A stretch of 64,000 nucleotides of DNA from Moniliella sp. 'wahieum' (lineage: Eukaryota; Basidiomycota; Moniliellomycetes; Moniliellales; Moniliellaceae), in contig RSEE01000087.1 of assembly GCA_003971905.1 (NCBI GenBank), forward strand, positions 62,001-126,000, read 5' to 3'. Positions within the stretch are counted from its first letter, which is position 1, and each line of letters begins with the position of its first letter. The notes under the pieces were generated by a model. The model was not told the origin of the DNA, did not search any database, and worked only from the letters and a program-made list of their open reading frames with translations. Shown here piece after piece: positions 42,723-54,369 of the stretch. The position numbers were made by a program, and so were the translations under genes.

Positions 42723-45030
42723 CGCGGCTGCCATGGGCGTCGCAGCGGGGGCGGGGGTGTGATGGGCGCGGGGGGTGGCAGGAGGCTGATCCTGCTGAGT
42801 AAGGGGTTGCTGCCGCGCGTCCGCTCCGGCGCCGAGGCCCGGTTGGACCACCTCGACGTCCCACAACTTATCCTTGGCTTCGACGCGAATATCGCCATAG
42901 GCGTCGTCCTGGGTGAGCTGCACCGCATCTTTTGTGCCGAGCACCAACAGTTCAAAAAAGAACGCAGCAGCAGCGCGGCGGGACGAGTGGCTGGATACAC
43001 GTTCGAAGCTCATGCTGGGTACGCTGGGTGCGCTGGGACCCGCTTGGCTCGATTGGCTCGCGTCGGGACCCGCCTCTGCGGCCGCGTCGGCGCGTTGGGC
43101 CGGTCCACCAGGAACGAGTTGGTCGCGCAAAACGCCGAGCGCACGGACCGTGTTCCGACTCCATCCGGCCGTCGTCGAGTCGTCCCCGACGGCCGGCATG
43201 GCCTGGGCCGAAGCAACGGCGGCCGCGGCGGTAGGATCGTAGCCACCTTGGAACCCACGAAGCGGGTCAGATGCAGTGGGGAGGAAAGCGAGGTCGTCGT
43301 CAGCTTCTGGCGTGGACAGTCGGCTGAGCGGCGGCAGTTCCGGCAGATCAGCCAGGTGAGGTTCGGCGCCGCGAGCGGTCCGGGTACGGGTAGACCGACG
43401 CAATGTCGTTTCTTCTTCTTCCTCTCCCTGCTCTTCCTCGGGCACAGTCAGGTCGGGCAAGAAGCCCTCGGCCTTATCTTCCAATGGGGGCAGGTCAGGC
43501 ATATCCTCCAGCGCTGGCATTTCATCCAGGGGCAACAAGTCGTCCGCCGCGCCCGGACCCATGGTTTGGTCCCCAAACGGTCCCAGCGACGCCCGCGGCG
43601 CCACGGCTTCTCGACCCAGTCCCATGTCCGTCAAGCCGGTCAGATCGGCCGACAGACGAGCGCGTTTGGGACTGGGTTCGGGCAAGGCCGCATCGAGAGC
43701 AACGTGCTTGCGACGAACTTGGTCGTAGGTAAACGTGAACAGCGAGCGCAGATCGGGCGCAAGCGATTCGGGGCCGGCATAGAAACTCGCCGCTTCCTTG
43801 AGCGCAGCCGGGGCCAGTTCCGGAACGTAAAAGCCAATCGGGTCGGTGGCGATGGTGCGAGCCACCATGCCAGCCGGATCGGCCGGAAGTAGGTCGTCCT
43901 CCTGCACGATGTCGTCGGGCGTTGGATGGTAGTGTGGGCCGGTTCGGCTTCGAGCACGCGGTCGACCAACGGCCGTTCGGTCCGGGCCGGACGCTGGATC
44001 TGGGCCGCCCGACGCGACGCGGCGTCCCGGATGCGGGCCAGGGTGCCGGGGGAAACAGTACCGAGCAGCGCGAGCGTGTCGTCTTCGCCCTCGGGAGCAG
44101 GGGTGTGGGGCTCCGGGGTGGGCCGGTCCAACGGCTCAGGCATGTCCTCCAGCGCAGGCATGTCGGGCAAATCAAACGCACCAAAGTCGAGCGGGGGTAG
44201 GTCGTCCCCGGCGCCCGGTCCGCCGGCGGGGAAATCAAATCCAACACTCAATCGGTCACTGGGACGTTCGGAGCCAGCAACCGAACCCAAATCCTGGTCC
44301 CGTCCGGGCCCGGGTTCGCGCCCCAGCCCAACCGAGAGATGGTCGTCGGAAGGAACGTCGGGCATCGCTTCGTCCAAGTCCAATCCGAGATCAAGACCCA
44401 GATCCAGCGGCTGGCCCGACTCGTCCCAGTCTTGGCTTCCGATCCCGCCTTCGGCATAGAGGTCGGCCGCTGCCGCGGCATAGTCATCGTCGTACAGCCC
44501 ATACGTGTTGCGCGGGAGAGTGATATCGGATTCGCGGGCCGTGTGGGCCGGCTGGCGACTGGCGGTGGAGGGCGTTTCACTTGCCGCCCGCGCTGGCGGC
44601 GGTGGAGGCGCACGCTCGAGGGCCGTCAACTCGGCATCCCAGGTCTGGAGGAACGGATCGGGGAGCAAGAGATCGTAGTCGGTGCGGGTGGGGCGCATGG
44701 TGATGGCGTGCTTGTTGACGGTGGCCTGGTTGGGCGCGAGGTCGACGTTGGCGCCAGAGCGGAAGGCCATCTTGATTTTGAGCAGCGCCTCGTTGCAGTC
44801 CTCGAGGAGGTAGCGCGCCTTGCGCGAGTAGATGCGCACGACACCGAGCAGCAGCTGGCCGGACAGACGCAGGGCCATCGGCGCGCCGCGCGCCTCGACA
44901 ATCGCGCCACCGAGTTGGCAATGTCCGTCTGGAGGAACTGGGCCTTGGAGAGCTTGCGCTCCCAGTGCGCCGCCAGCCACACACGCGCCAGGGGGCCGCG
45001 CTTGGACAGCAGCGCCTCCGAGTAGAACAT
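42714..45030 (-). CDS. RAD21: RAD21/SCC1 kleisin subunit of cohesin
   Basis: Alpha-kleisin that closes the SMC1-SMC3 ring and is cut by separase. The start at 45030 gives [20 protein letters not shown], then [22 protein letters not shown] and [37 protein letters not shown]: the Rad21/Rec8 N-terminal domain, almost unmistakable. The central region is acidic and disordered with many DLPPL and MPALEDMP repeats. The C-terminal winged helix that contacts the SMC1 head is [21 protein letters not shown] ... [10 protein letters not shown] (about 42850-42975), followed by a Pro/Ala tail. Frame shifts occur near 44902 and 43920. Region 42759-43892 has a long open frame on +, but it is a shadow of this gene. 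Confidence 0.95.
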
Positions 45031-46225
45031 GGGAGAGAGCGAGGGCGACGAGGGAGAGAGGGATGGGGGTGGAGATGGAGGAGGTGGAGATGGTGGTCGT
45101 TCGCGCCCAACCGACGCGTCCTGCGCCCGTCCCATCCGGGAGAGCTAGAGAGCAGGCAGGAGCGCAGCACAGCGCGTCGCGCTGGTGACACAGACGCCGT
45201 GCGGAGACCGGGGCGCTCCGCCCAGGGCAGCATCTGCCCACTGTTCCTGTGCTGGGCCGCGCCCAACCCTAGCCTCTTCGGTGCAACGTGTGCCATTCAC
45301 GCGTCGCGCATCACCCCGTTAGCACGCACACGGGCGGGGTGCCCGTTTGCGGGGAGGAGGGGGCGGAAAAGCGGAGGGCGGAAACAGTGCAACGGAGCTG
45401 CGATGGGATCCTCGATCAACCATTCAGTCTTCATATTCACGCATCATGCATCAGGCCTCAGGCCTCATCGATATCTCCATCGCGCGTAATGTCGTGGCCA
45501 TGGAATATGGGACAGCCTATCTACGAGTCGGCCGACAGAGCATCTAAGCCGCCTCCTCCCCTCAGCCTACCAGCGTCTACCTCGCGATCGGAATCATGTT
45601 ACATGTCACATACGATGGTACAACGGCCAGCTCGAAAACGGGCCAACAAACGTCCTCCATATCCAATCCGACCATCCCACGGGCTGGCACGGGGCAGGAC
45701 AACACACAACAGAAGACACAACTCGCAACTCCGACGGACAGGGGATTTGGAACAGATGCACAGCACCCACCCAAAACACACGACACAACACAAACACACA
45801 CACAACATAAACCAACCGCGCACGTTCCTGCGCGTCCCGCGTGCTCGTTCGAACCCCGATCCCGCCGGACCACGGACCACGGACCACGGACCACGGGGGA
45901 CAGGGGCTACCAATCCGACACAGGGCGCGAATACATCACTTTTGCCGCACCAGGAGCGCAGCGTGGGGAAGAGGCGCCACCGCAGCCTAGGCCGTGCGAA
46001 TGGGCTTCTTCGGGCTCCCTCGGACTCACGCGGACGCGGACCCGTCGGAATCCGACCCAGACTCCGACCCCGACTCCGACCCAGACTCGGCCTCCCATCC
46101 ATCCCGCCCGCGGCGGCAAACGCGGCGGCCATAGCAGCTTGGACTTGGTCCGCTGCATCGGCTGCGCAGGAGCTGGAGCAACGCTAGAAGTAGGAGCTGA
46201 AGCAACGCTAGAAGCAGGAGCAACG
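45031..46225. other. RAD21 promoter and 3' region of the zinc-finger gene
   Basis: About 1.2 kb. Has a one-mismatch TGACATGTGA copy (TTACATGTCA, 45599-45608), a GGACCAC tandem (45868-45896) and CACACA words near 45780-45805. The open frame on + (45596-46366) has no family features. Confidence 0.5.
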
Positions 46226-48571
46226 TCAGAAGCAGGAGCAGGCGCGGGGGCAAGAGCAACGGCAGCGGAAGCGACAGCGGCAGTGGATGTGGGAGGGAAC
46301 GTCGCGAGGGCCGGGAGGCCATCGGTAGTTGGAGCCGGGGCTAGGCTGAGGCTGGGCTGGGGCTAGGGCTGGAGGAGGGGCCGGAGCAGGAGAGGGAGGG
46401 GGTGGGGGTGCTGGAGTTGAGTCCTGAGTTGAATCGGGGGCGGGAGCTGGAGCTGGAGCTGGCGCTGGCGCTGGAGCTGGGTCGGGAAGGTGAGCGTGAT
46501 CCGGGCTTGGGTCGTGGGTTGGCTGCTGGTGGGGGCGGGGGCTGAGGTAGGAAGCGGGGGAAGAGCGGGGGCGAGGTGGGCGCGGCAGGGAAGCTGCGGG
46601 TGCGGGATGAGCGGAGGCAGAAGAAGAGAAGTCGAAGGAGGAAGGGTCGAGGAGAGTGGCATGGTACGCGCTCAAAGCGGACGCGGTAGCCTGTTGAGCC
46701 AATAAGATCGCTTCATCTTCCTCGTCTTCGTCTTCGTCTTCGTCTTCGTCCTCGTCTTCGTCCTCGTCCTCGTCTTCGTCGTCACCATCTTCCTCGTGGT
46801 CATCGTCGTCGCCATCGTGGGGGTGGGGGTGGGGGTGAACTTGAGCTCCGACTTGTTGTGGATGATCTTCGTCCATGTCCTCTTCGTCGTCGGTAGCCGA
46901 ATCGGATCGACTTCCGTCGGACCCGGGCGCGACAGCCGGGAGCGGGGGCAAGCCATAAAACCAGCCTGGATTGGGCATGAACCCAAACCCGCCCATGTTG
47001 ACGGGGGCACCGACGGTCCCGCCGCCGGTGGGGACGAACGGGGTCTGCGTGGCCGGCCCGGTCCAGCAGAGGATCCGGCTGGGGGCCAATAAAATTGAGT
47101 GCAGGCATGGCGATGGTGCGTCGCGCCGTACAAATGCCCGTCCACACGTTTCGCATCGGAACTTTTTCTTGGGCGCGTCGAGCCGAGCAAGTTGAGTCCG
47201 TTGGCCACCACGCCCGGTTGTGGGCGGAAGAGCGGGACCGGAGGCGGTGGTGGCAACGGTACTTTCCGTGGCCGACCACGCTTCTTTTTCGGTGGCGGTT
47301 CCCACCGCGCATCGTAATCCACCGGCGGCCGATCCGTCGGGGCGCAACAAGACTTCGGGGCGGCGCATCAAATTCGTGTGCGGACGCCACGTGACGCTGA
47401 AGATCGTGTTTGCGCGAAAAGGTACGGCCGCCCTGGGCTTGGCACGTACGGTAGGGACATTGGAACCGTTTGGCCTTGGATGGGTCGTGGGTCGCTTCGT
47501 GGGTACTGAGGTTTACGCGCGGTTGAACACCCGACCACAGTATTGGCATTGCAACTTCTTTCTTCTCCGTCGGGCGAAGGCGCTGGCGCAGGCTCGGCCA
47601 AGGCGCGCATCGGCGCCCGCTTGTACTTTCTCGGGTACCCTGGACGCGGCGTGATCCGCGCCGGCGGCAAACGCTTCCGACGGATCAGACCATCGTCCGG
47701 GGCAAGACGTTTGCGCGAGCGGGCACGGCGAGGCGCTAATCCCATCGCCGACCAGGCCAACGCATCCAGTTGCTCGTCGCCCAACTCGGAGCCCGACTGA
47801 CTTTGTTCCTCCAGCAGGTGAATCAGCCGCTCATATCCACCTCCTCGCCTTCCTCGACCTCTTCCGTGTCGGGCTGCGGCTGGGCCGCTGCCGGGCCCGG
47901 GCCAGGCGGCGGCAGCCGCTCCAGCGCCGTCTGTGCCGTATGCGCCGTTTGCGCAACAAACGCATTGATCAAATCCTCCTCGTCCCCCTCGTCCTCCGAG
48001 CCGGAGCCGGAGGCGGAGCCCGAGCCCGAAGCCGAGGCCGAGTCGGAGCCCGAACGAGAGGCCGCGGCGGGGACGCCCGGGGCGGCAGCAGGTTGGGGGG
48101 TGCTGCTGCTGCTGGAGCAGGACGCTGCGTCAGGTACAGCCGTGGCAGGCACCTCCTTAGCAGGCACCGCCGTAGCAGGCACTGCGGTAGGAGGCACCGG
48201 CGCGGGCATGGGGGCCGGACCCGGTGCCGGGGTGGGCTGCACGTCACGTGGGGGCTTGTCCGGCGGCTGTGGCGGGTAGGAGGCGGGCGGGCGCGGCGTG
48301 CGGGAGGGGCAGCGGGGGTGGGGCGGAGAGGGGGCGGTGGGGGTGGGCGGGGCAGGGGCGTGGGTGGTGGGGTGGGGGTGTGTGGGCGTGGGCGTGGGCG
48401 CGGGGGGCGGCGGGCTCGGCGTTGGCGACGGCGGAGGCAACGAGGCCTTCGATCGTGGCTTCGAGCCAGGCCGAGTCGTTGGCGTCGTACTCGGCGTCGG
48501 AGGCGCTGCCGGAGGAGGCGGCGGGGGGCCGAGGGCGCGCGCCCCAGCGGGGCGTTCTGGACGTGGGCCAT
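46226..48571 (-). CDS. C2H2 zinc-finger transcription factor
   Basis: Probable nuclear transcription factor. The ATG at 48571 gives MAHVQNAPLGRAPSAP; the frame SDAEYDANDSAWLEATIEGLVAS continues after a C-run. A Pro/Thr-rich region follows, then an acidic stretch (DEGDEEDLINAFVAQ, about 47960-47990), LIHLLEEQSQSGSELGDEQLDALAW (about 47760-47810) and a basic KRLAPDDGLIRRKRLPP segment. Three fingers: CQYCGRVFNRA...NLSTHEATH (about 47490-47560), FQCPYRTCQAQGGRTFSRKHDLQRHVASAH (about 47380-47465, CX4C with long spacing) and [15 protein letters not shown] (about 47140-47180). The C-terminal part is acidic, with an uninterrupted Asp/Glu run over 20 residues, then Pro/Ala-rich. The C terminus is unclear (46226 is the end of one frame). 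No close named orthologue recognised; the finger layout recalls the Swi5/Ace2/FlbC type. Confidence 0.7.
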
Positions 48572-49083
48572 GGGGGGGGTGGGGGGGGGATGGAGGACGC
48601 AGGGTGGCTGTCGAGGGGCGCGTCGCGCTGGGCTGGCCTGGCCGCTGCCTGTGCTGGCCGAGTTTTTTGGTTTTCTTTTTTTTCCTCTTTTTGGTCGCGG
48701 ATTATTGAACGTTCAACTTGAACGTTCACGTGCAGCAGTGCCCAACTTGAACGTTCAGCGTTCGCCGCTTGGGTTGGCATTTCCGCCCCGTTTCCGCCCG
48801 CCGCACGCGTTCCCGCCGCTGCTGCCCTGCTGCCCTACCAGCCTGCCCCACTGTCACTTCCCAACATGCATGTCAGCCACAGGCCTACCCACCCACCCTA
48901 ACGCCTCATGGCACTGACGTGGGGAAATGGTACATATCAAAAAGAGTCCCGTAGCTACATGGGGTCGAGCGAAGAGGACGGCGGAGCGGAGACAAGCAAA
49001 ACGTTCGGATGGAGGCAGGGTAAAGGACGCAAAGTCAAGAGGGGAGCCAGGGTGGCGACCCGGAGGCACACTGCTGGCCCTGC
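48572..49083. other. Intergenic region between the zinc-finger gene and the SNARE gene
   Basis: GC-rich, with four repeats of TTGAACGTTCA-like words (about 48702-48765: AACGTTCAACTTGAACGTTC) near the zinc-finger gene start. No gene seen. Confidence 0.55.
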
Positions 49084-49518
49084 TCAGTGGCTCGTCTTGA
49101 CTGCAATGGGGATCACAATGACGCAGATGATGGCGATGATGCCGAGAATGATGACCACACGCATTTTCATCTGCAGGCAGCACGGCCGGGTGGGTCAGTT
49201 GAGGGGACCAAGGGCAGGGGGGGGCACGCACATCCTTCCACCACATCTTGCGGCGGACGCGGTTGGCGCCCTGGGTAAAGGCCTGGGAGGACGTGACGAG
49301 GTTGTCGGTCTTGTCCTGGAGGGAGGTGAGGTTCTCGCCGCGCTCGTGGACCTTGTTGATGTTGTCGCGCATGACGCCGACCGTGTCGTCGATCTGGGCC
49401 TGGATCTGGCGGTGCGGGAGGTGCCGGCGGCATGGGCGCTGCCCGAGCCGGCGGCACTGCCGCTGGGGATGTAGGGGTCGTAGGCCGTCTCCTGGTGGCC
49501 GCCGTCTGCGTAGGACAT
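49084..49518 (-). CDS. SNC1: SNC1/synaptobrevin-type R-SNARE
   Basis: Tail-anchored vesicle R-SNARE for exocytosis and endosome recycling. The start at 49518 gives [20 protein letters not shown], then the SNARE helix [37 protein letters not shown] (Arg at the zero layer in HERGENL), [23 protein letters not shown] 61-nt intron (49171-49231) lies exactly before the anchor, which reads [19 protein letters not shown] then PIAVKTSH. The WWK motif before the anchor is typical of Snc/VAMP. One frame shift lies between SRTA and QIQAQ. A long open frame on - through 48854-50944 covers this but is mainly G/P-rich non-coding DNA. Confidence 0.93.
49171..49231 (-). other. SNARE gene intron
   Basis: On -, donor GTGCGT at 49231, CTGAC inside, acceptor GCAG ending at 49171. 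Splicing joins MWWKD to MKMRVVII, the membrane anchor. Confidence 0.85.
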
Positions 49519-50471
49519 GGGGTGGGTTAGGTAGGTGGTGGCGCAGAGGCAGGGGGGCGGGGAGCGCGGCGGAAGCGGGCGCGGCGAGGGCGGCAAGGGG
49601 CGACGGGCCAGGGCAGGCCAGGGCGTCGGACGGGCTTTCGTGGCAGGCGCGGGGCGGGACACGGCCGGGTGCGGGGGGGGGGGCGGTGCTGCGGAACGGC
49701 GGGTGGCTGGCGCGGTGCAGGGCGGGCGGGTGCGGCGCGGGTGGCGCTGTTGCCTGCCGGCGTGTGTGTGCTGTCGCGGGAGCCCCGGAGCGGCAGAGCG
49801 CGCTGAGGTAGGTCACGCGGTCACGTGGCGGGTGGGGGCCGGGTGGTGTGGTGTGGCCGGTGTGGCGCGCAGGCGGCGGGGAGGCGCGCCGGCGGCTGGG
49901 CCGACCGGGCGGGCGGGGGTGGTGCGGCATGCGGCATGCGGCATGCGGGCGCAGGGGGGCAGTCTGCCGGCGGGGGCCTGCAGGGGGGCTGCGGCTGCAC
50001 GGGGGCTGCAGGCACAGGCGGATTTGAAAGTGGGAGGCTGTTTTTTTTTCAGCGGGCTTGATTCGAGGGCAGCCGCCGCTGGATGCGCGCTGGCTTCTGC
50101 CTCCTGCCTCCAACCCCCGCCTGGCTCCTGCCGCCCCTCGTCTGCGCCGCCGCCGCCGCCGCCAAGTTATGGTCGACCCCAGTTGTAGTGGCTTCACTGC
50201 GTTCTCCTCCTCTGTGTGCGTCCCCCCCGCGGTCCCCGCGCCCGCCCGGCTGACCCTCGTCTCCCCCATCCAGCCCGGCTGCCCGTGCCAGCCGTGCGTC
50301 CCGTGGCCCTGTGGCCCTGCTCCTCTTCCTCGACTCGGCCGACCGCCCGCCCTAACACCGGCCCCCGCTGCCCCGCCCCTGCCCCCCCCCCCCCCACAGC
50401 CCATGCCGGCGCCCCCCCCCTGTGACTGCTGCCACCGCCCCCCCCGCCATCCTCGCTCTCCCGCCGCCCCC
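49519..50471. promoter_or_regulatory. Divergent promoter region, SNARE gene and unrecognised gene
   Basis: About 950 bp of very GC-rich, strand-skewed DNA (G-rich on + in the left half, C-rich in the right half, with a 12-C run at 50388-50397 area and CCGCCG repeats near 50145). Two genes are transcribed away from it. Confidence 0.4.
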
Positions 50472-53203
50472 ATGCAGCTCCAGCTCAAGGGCCACGTCTT
50501 CCGCCGCCACGACGCCTCCCGCGATCGCCCGCCCGCCCCCCCGCCGCCTCTGTCCCCGCCCCTGCCCCTGCCCCCCTCCCGCCCCCGCTGCCTCTGTCGC
50601 CTCCGCCCCACCCGCCGTGCCATCGCCCGCCCCCACCCCCTCCCTCTCCCCCACCCCCTCCCCGCCCGCCCTCCCTCGGCCGCCGTCCCGAGCGACGCCC
50701 GCCGCTTCTTCGCTCCCCCCCACCATCCGCACCCCCTCCTCCTCCGTCCCGCCCGCCGCGCCCGAGCCCGCCTCGGCCGCCCCCTCACCGCATCCCCCAG
50801 CGCGTCCGGCCCAGCTCCTCCGCTTCCCCTCCGGCCTCCGACCCCCAGCTGCTGGGCCACTACCAGTTGCGCCTCGCCGAGCTTGCCACAAGACCTTCCT
50901 CCCTGCGCCACTGGTTCGTCCCAGCTGCACAACGCCACCAACATTACCTCGGCTTGGCCCCGCGGACCCGCGCCGCCGGCGCCAGCGCCGTCCCTTCCCT
51001 CGACGTGGTCGCCTACCAGGGCACCCGTCTCCGGACCGGCGCAAGACCCTCGAGCTGGCCGAGACCGTGGCCGAGCAGCTGAACCATGCTGCTCAAATCG
51101 ACTCGTACCTGCTCCGTGCCGTTGCCCGCCAAATCCTCCGTGCCCTCACTCTGTTTGCCAACCGCATCGACAGCCTGATGGTCAACCCCCTCCCGCGACC
51201 CGCAGACGATGATCATTCCTCTCACCGCCAAGGAGGCCCGCGTATTGCCCCCGCGATGGAATTCAACGTCGGCCTCGCTACTACCGCGTGGATTCTGGAG
51301 GATGCACTGGAGCGTACCCTCGCCCCGCCCATGCCGCCTTTTGTCGCAGATCTGCTGACGCCCGTCCCAAGCAAATCGAGGCGTCCATCTTGCATGTCAT
51401 CACCCCCATCCTTGCCGGCGAACGCGCAGCACTCAGTGAACCACTCTCTCCGTGCCGTGCCGCGCCCCTTTGCGCCGTCGGTCGAACCCGAGCCGGGATG
51501 GGACAAGGAACTGGAACCTCGTCTGGCAGCGGCCCGGCTGCTGCTCGTATCCCGCATCGAGGCACGTACCTCGCAAGATGGCGAGGGCTGGTTCATCTCT
51601 ACCGCTATTCAGACGCTGTGGAAGGCGCTTCTGGTGCTCAGCTCACGACACCAAGAACCGGTGTACGCAGCGGGCTTGGGCGCTCCTACGGGGGCGACCG
51701 CGGTGGCCAGCCACCCGCCGACGGAGAAAGGGGAGACGAAACGCACCCCCACCCCGGCGCAACTGACCTCGGCGTTGAAGGCGGTTGCGCTCCCGGCCAA
51801 GCCGCGGCAAGAACGGCCGCACTTGCCTACCATGTCGGTGAGCGGATGGAGCACGCCCAACCGGACCATGGGCCCTGTGCTCACGCCGTGCCATCCCGAG
51901 GACTGGAGCGTCGTTCCTGGCGGCGGCGCTTTCCGTCCGCTCAAGACGGCTCAGGTGCTGGGCGACCTGGAACGGTTCGACCACTTTTCCGTGGGTTTGT
52001 GCAGGGCTTCCTGCCGGACAACCTGTCGCTTCCGGACGAGGAAAGCGAGTCGGAAGATTCGCTGCTGCCGGACGAGGAGGACGAACTGGCACGTCTCGCG
52101 TTGGCTGAAGCGTCAACGCACTGAGCAGCACCCGTCATGCTCTGCACGCACTCCAATCCAACCCCGAATCGTTGGCTCACGCCTTGGCGCCTCGCCCGGC
52201 GCGTGCCTCGCCCAAAGCAAAGAGCGACACGGTCACGGCCTTCCGCGCCACTCCACCCTTGATCCTCTTGCACATTCTCTACTGCCCTTGCCCGTCGGGG
52301 AGGATGCACCGGCCATCCCCCCGCCACACGAGGCGTTTGGGTACAGCTGGGACGCGTACCAATCCGCCTTGGGTGGGTTCTCATCCAACCTGACTTGGGC
52401 ACGGTCGTTGTTGGGTCATTGGCGACCGCACGTCTTGGCCTCGATGCGCAAGGTGGAGCAGGCGATCCAATCCCTGGTGGCACACCAACCGCCTTCGCTC
52501 CCCCCGGGTACGGCTCCTGGTTCAGGTCCCGGTGCCGGTTCCGCTGCAAGCGGCCGGGACGGAAGCTGTGTATCGACGACGCCCATGTTGACGATTGCCG
52601 GCGCAGCAGACGGGGAGGAAGCGCCGCTGCGTCGGACACTATCTGCGCACTCGCTCTCCTCCCAAGCATCCGTGACATCAGAAGAGTTGGAAGCCATGGT
52701 GACTTCCACCCCGGCCTTGGGCACGCACGCGCGGGAAGAACCGAAGCGGCGCTTCCACCTGCTGGCACCCAAGAAACGTAACTCGACCCCTGTGCCGCTC
52801 AAGGGAACCGGGACCAACGTGAGCTCCAAGCCAGCTGCTCCTTCGCTCTTACGTCGCGCCGTCAGTCCAGCCGTGCGCGTCTCGCGCTCCTCCACCCCCA
52901 GTCGCGGACCTAGTCGCGGACCCAGTCGCGCTTCCAGTCGCCGCACCTCGCTCACATTTACTGATGCACGCGAGGGCGGACAAGGAGGAACAGGAAAAAC
53001 ACGCTTCGCCCGACCTGAACCTCAACTCCAACTCCAACCCCAACTCCAACCTTACCCCGATGCGGGACGAGTGGGCATTGGAACGGTTGTATTCCCAGCG
53101 CCGCACCCTGGCTCGGTTTGCGCTCGACTTGGAGGCCATCGCAGCCCATGTCGGCTTGCCCTCGTACAGCTTGACTTTGGCCCCCGGGCCCTCGGGCGCT
53201 TGA
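50472..53203 (+). CDS. Unrecognised fungal protein, disordered ends and helical core
   Basis: No family recognised. The ATG at 50472 gives [19 protein letters not shown], followed by a Pro-rich low-complexity stretch. A helical core runs from about 51045: [42 protein letters not shown], then [54 protein letters not shown], and an acidic stretch [22 protein letters not shown] near 52025. A second block reads [11 protein letters not shown] and [34 protein letters not shown] (about 52240-52440). The C-terminal third is Ser/Arg/Pro-rich ([17 protein letters not shown]) and ends with [36 protein letters not shown] before the stop at 53201. Frame shifts near 51990, 52130 and 53000. Confidence 0.5.
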
Positions 53204-53340
53204 CCTTTCTTGGCCTTTCGGCTCCTCCCGGTCGCACCCATAAGTCTGCATCCCTCCTCCTTCCCTCGCTTCCCCTTCCCCCTTCCCTTCCCCCAGTTTC
53301 AGTTACCTTGGTTTCTTGGTTTTGTTCCCTTTGGCCTCTC

Positions 53341-53358
53341 CCCCCCCCCCCCCCCCCC
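53341..53358 (+). repeat. Homopolymer run of 18 C
   Basis: 18 consecutive C followed by TTTC repeats; long homopolymers of this length are error-prone in any read set. Confidence 0.8.
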
Positions 53359-54006
53359 TCCCCGTTTCTTTCTTTCTTTCTGTCTTTCTCCCTTGCTTTC
53401 TACACACTTTCTTTCTCCCCCGCCCCTTTCGTTTTTTCGTTTTTCGGTCGGTCCTCGTGATGCACATAGTGTGTCCCCCCCCACCCCCCCTTCCTAGCCG
53501 GTTCCGGTCTCGGTCCCGGTCCTGGTCTGGTGCCCCTTTAGTTTCCGTCTTGTCTTCCTGGCCCGTGCGCCCTCCTCCTTCCCTTTCCTCTAGTTCTTTA
53601 GCCTCCGTTGCTATCTAGCGACGTTGAGCTCGCCCTCTCCTCCCCTCCCATTCTCTCCTCTCCGTCTGGTGACGTTGAGCTTGTTCCCCTTCATCAGTTC
53701 CGATACAAAATCACTGGCCCTGGCTGGTCATCGGTCATCCCCGGTCCTGTTGGTCCTCCACCTGGCTGCTGCTCTTCCCGTAGAGTAACCCCCCTCACCC
53801 CTCACCACAGGGTACGCAACCATTAACGTTTAACATTATGGAGTCGTCAGCTCCCGCGTTGGGCTTGGGGATGGCGAACGTTGAGCGTGTTGAACGCTCG
53901 GCCGACGTAAAAAGTTCGTTTCGACGTTCGGCCTGTTTATCCGTGAGTAGTGACTAGAGAAGTCCGAGCCAGTTATACCGGGGAACCAGAAGTGACTAGT
54001 GCTAGT

Positions 54007-54040
54007 GAAGCTTGAAGCTTGAAGCTTTGAAAGCTTGAAG
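54007..54040 (+). repeat. GCTTGAA tandem repeat
   Basis: Four copies of GCTTGAA or GCTTTGAA; the same word appears at several other intergenic sites (see findings). Confidence 0.8.
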
Positions 54041-54316
54041 GGGGAAAACGTAGATGCAGGCGTCAGTAATGCTAATGCTCAGAAGCTCAGTGTGCGAAGA
54101 CAGCTGCCAGCGGCAGTCCTAGTCAGCTAGTCAATGCCAAAAACGTCCATGGCGCCTTGTGCCTAGCCAGCCCAGTCCCTAGTCCAGATTGTGCCACTTC
54201 AATGAGGCTGAGGCGTCAATGAGGCTGAGGCGCCGAGGCTGAGCACTCGGCCAGTCCCTCCCGGCGTCGCAAGGGAAAGTAAGTCCGAGCCACTAATTCC
54301 CGCGATTGCAACGACG

Positions 54317-54369
54317 GATGATCGATGATCGATGATGATCGATGATTGATTGAATCGATTAATCGATTG
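54317..54369 (+). repeat. GATCGAT / ATCGATT cluster
   Basis: ATCGAT recurs at least six times in about 50 bp, including GATGATCGATGATCGATG and ATCGATTAATCGATT, giving many overlapping palindromes 230-280 bp upstream of the oxidase gene. Confidence 0.8.

Noticed and set aside
42759-43892. 377-codon open frame on +
   Set aside because: It is the reverse complement of the acidic, Pro-rich part of RAD21, whose match is decisive on -.
42714-45030. RAD21 as a pseudogene
   Set aside because: Both end domains match the family closely and the shifts follow the same pattern as in every other gene of the window.
45855-45885. GGTTCGAAC-like T-loop on -
   Set aside because: Flanking bases cannot form a T-stem or an acceptor stem.
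48854-50944. Very long open frame on - (about 696 codons)
   Set aside because: Only its middle part is the R-SNARE helix. The rest is a G/P-rich promoter and unrelated upstream DNA that lacks stop codons because of composition.
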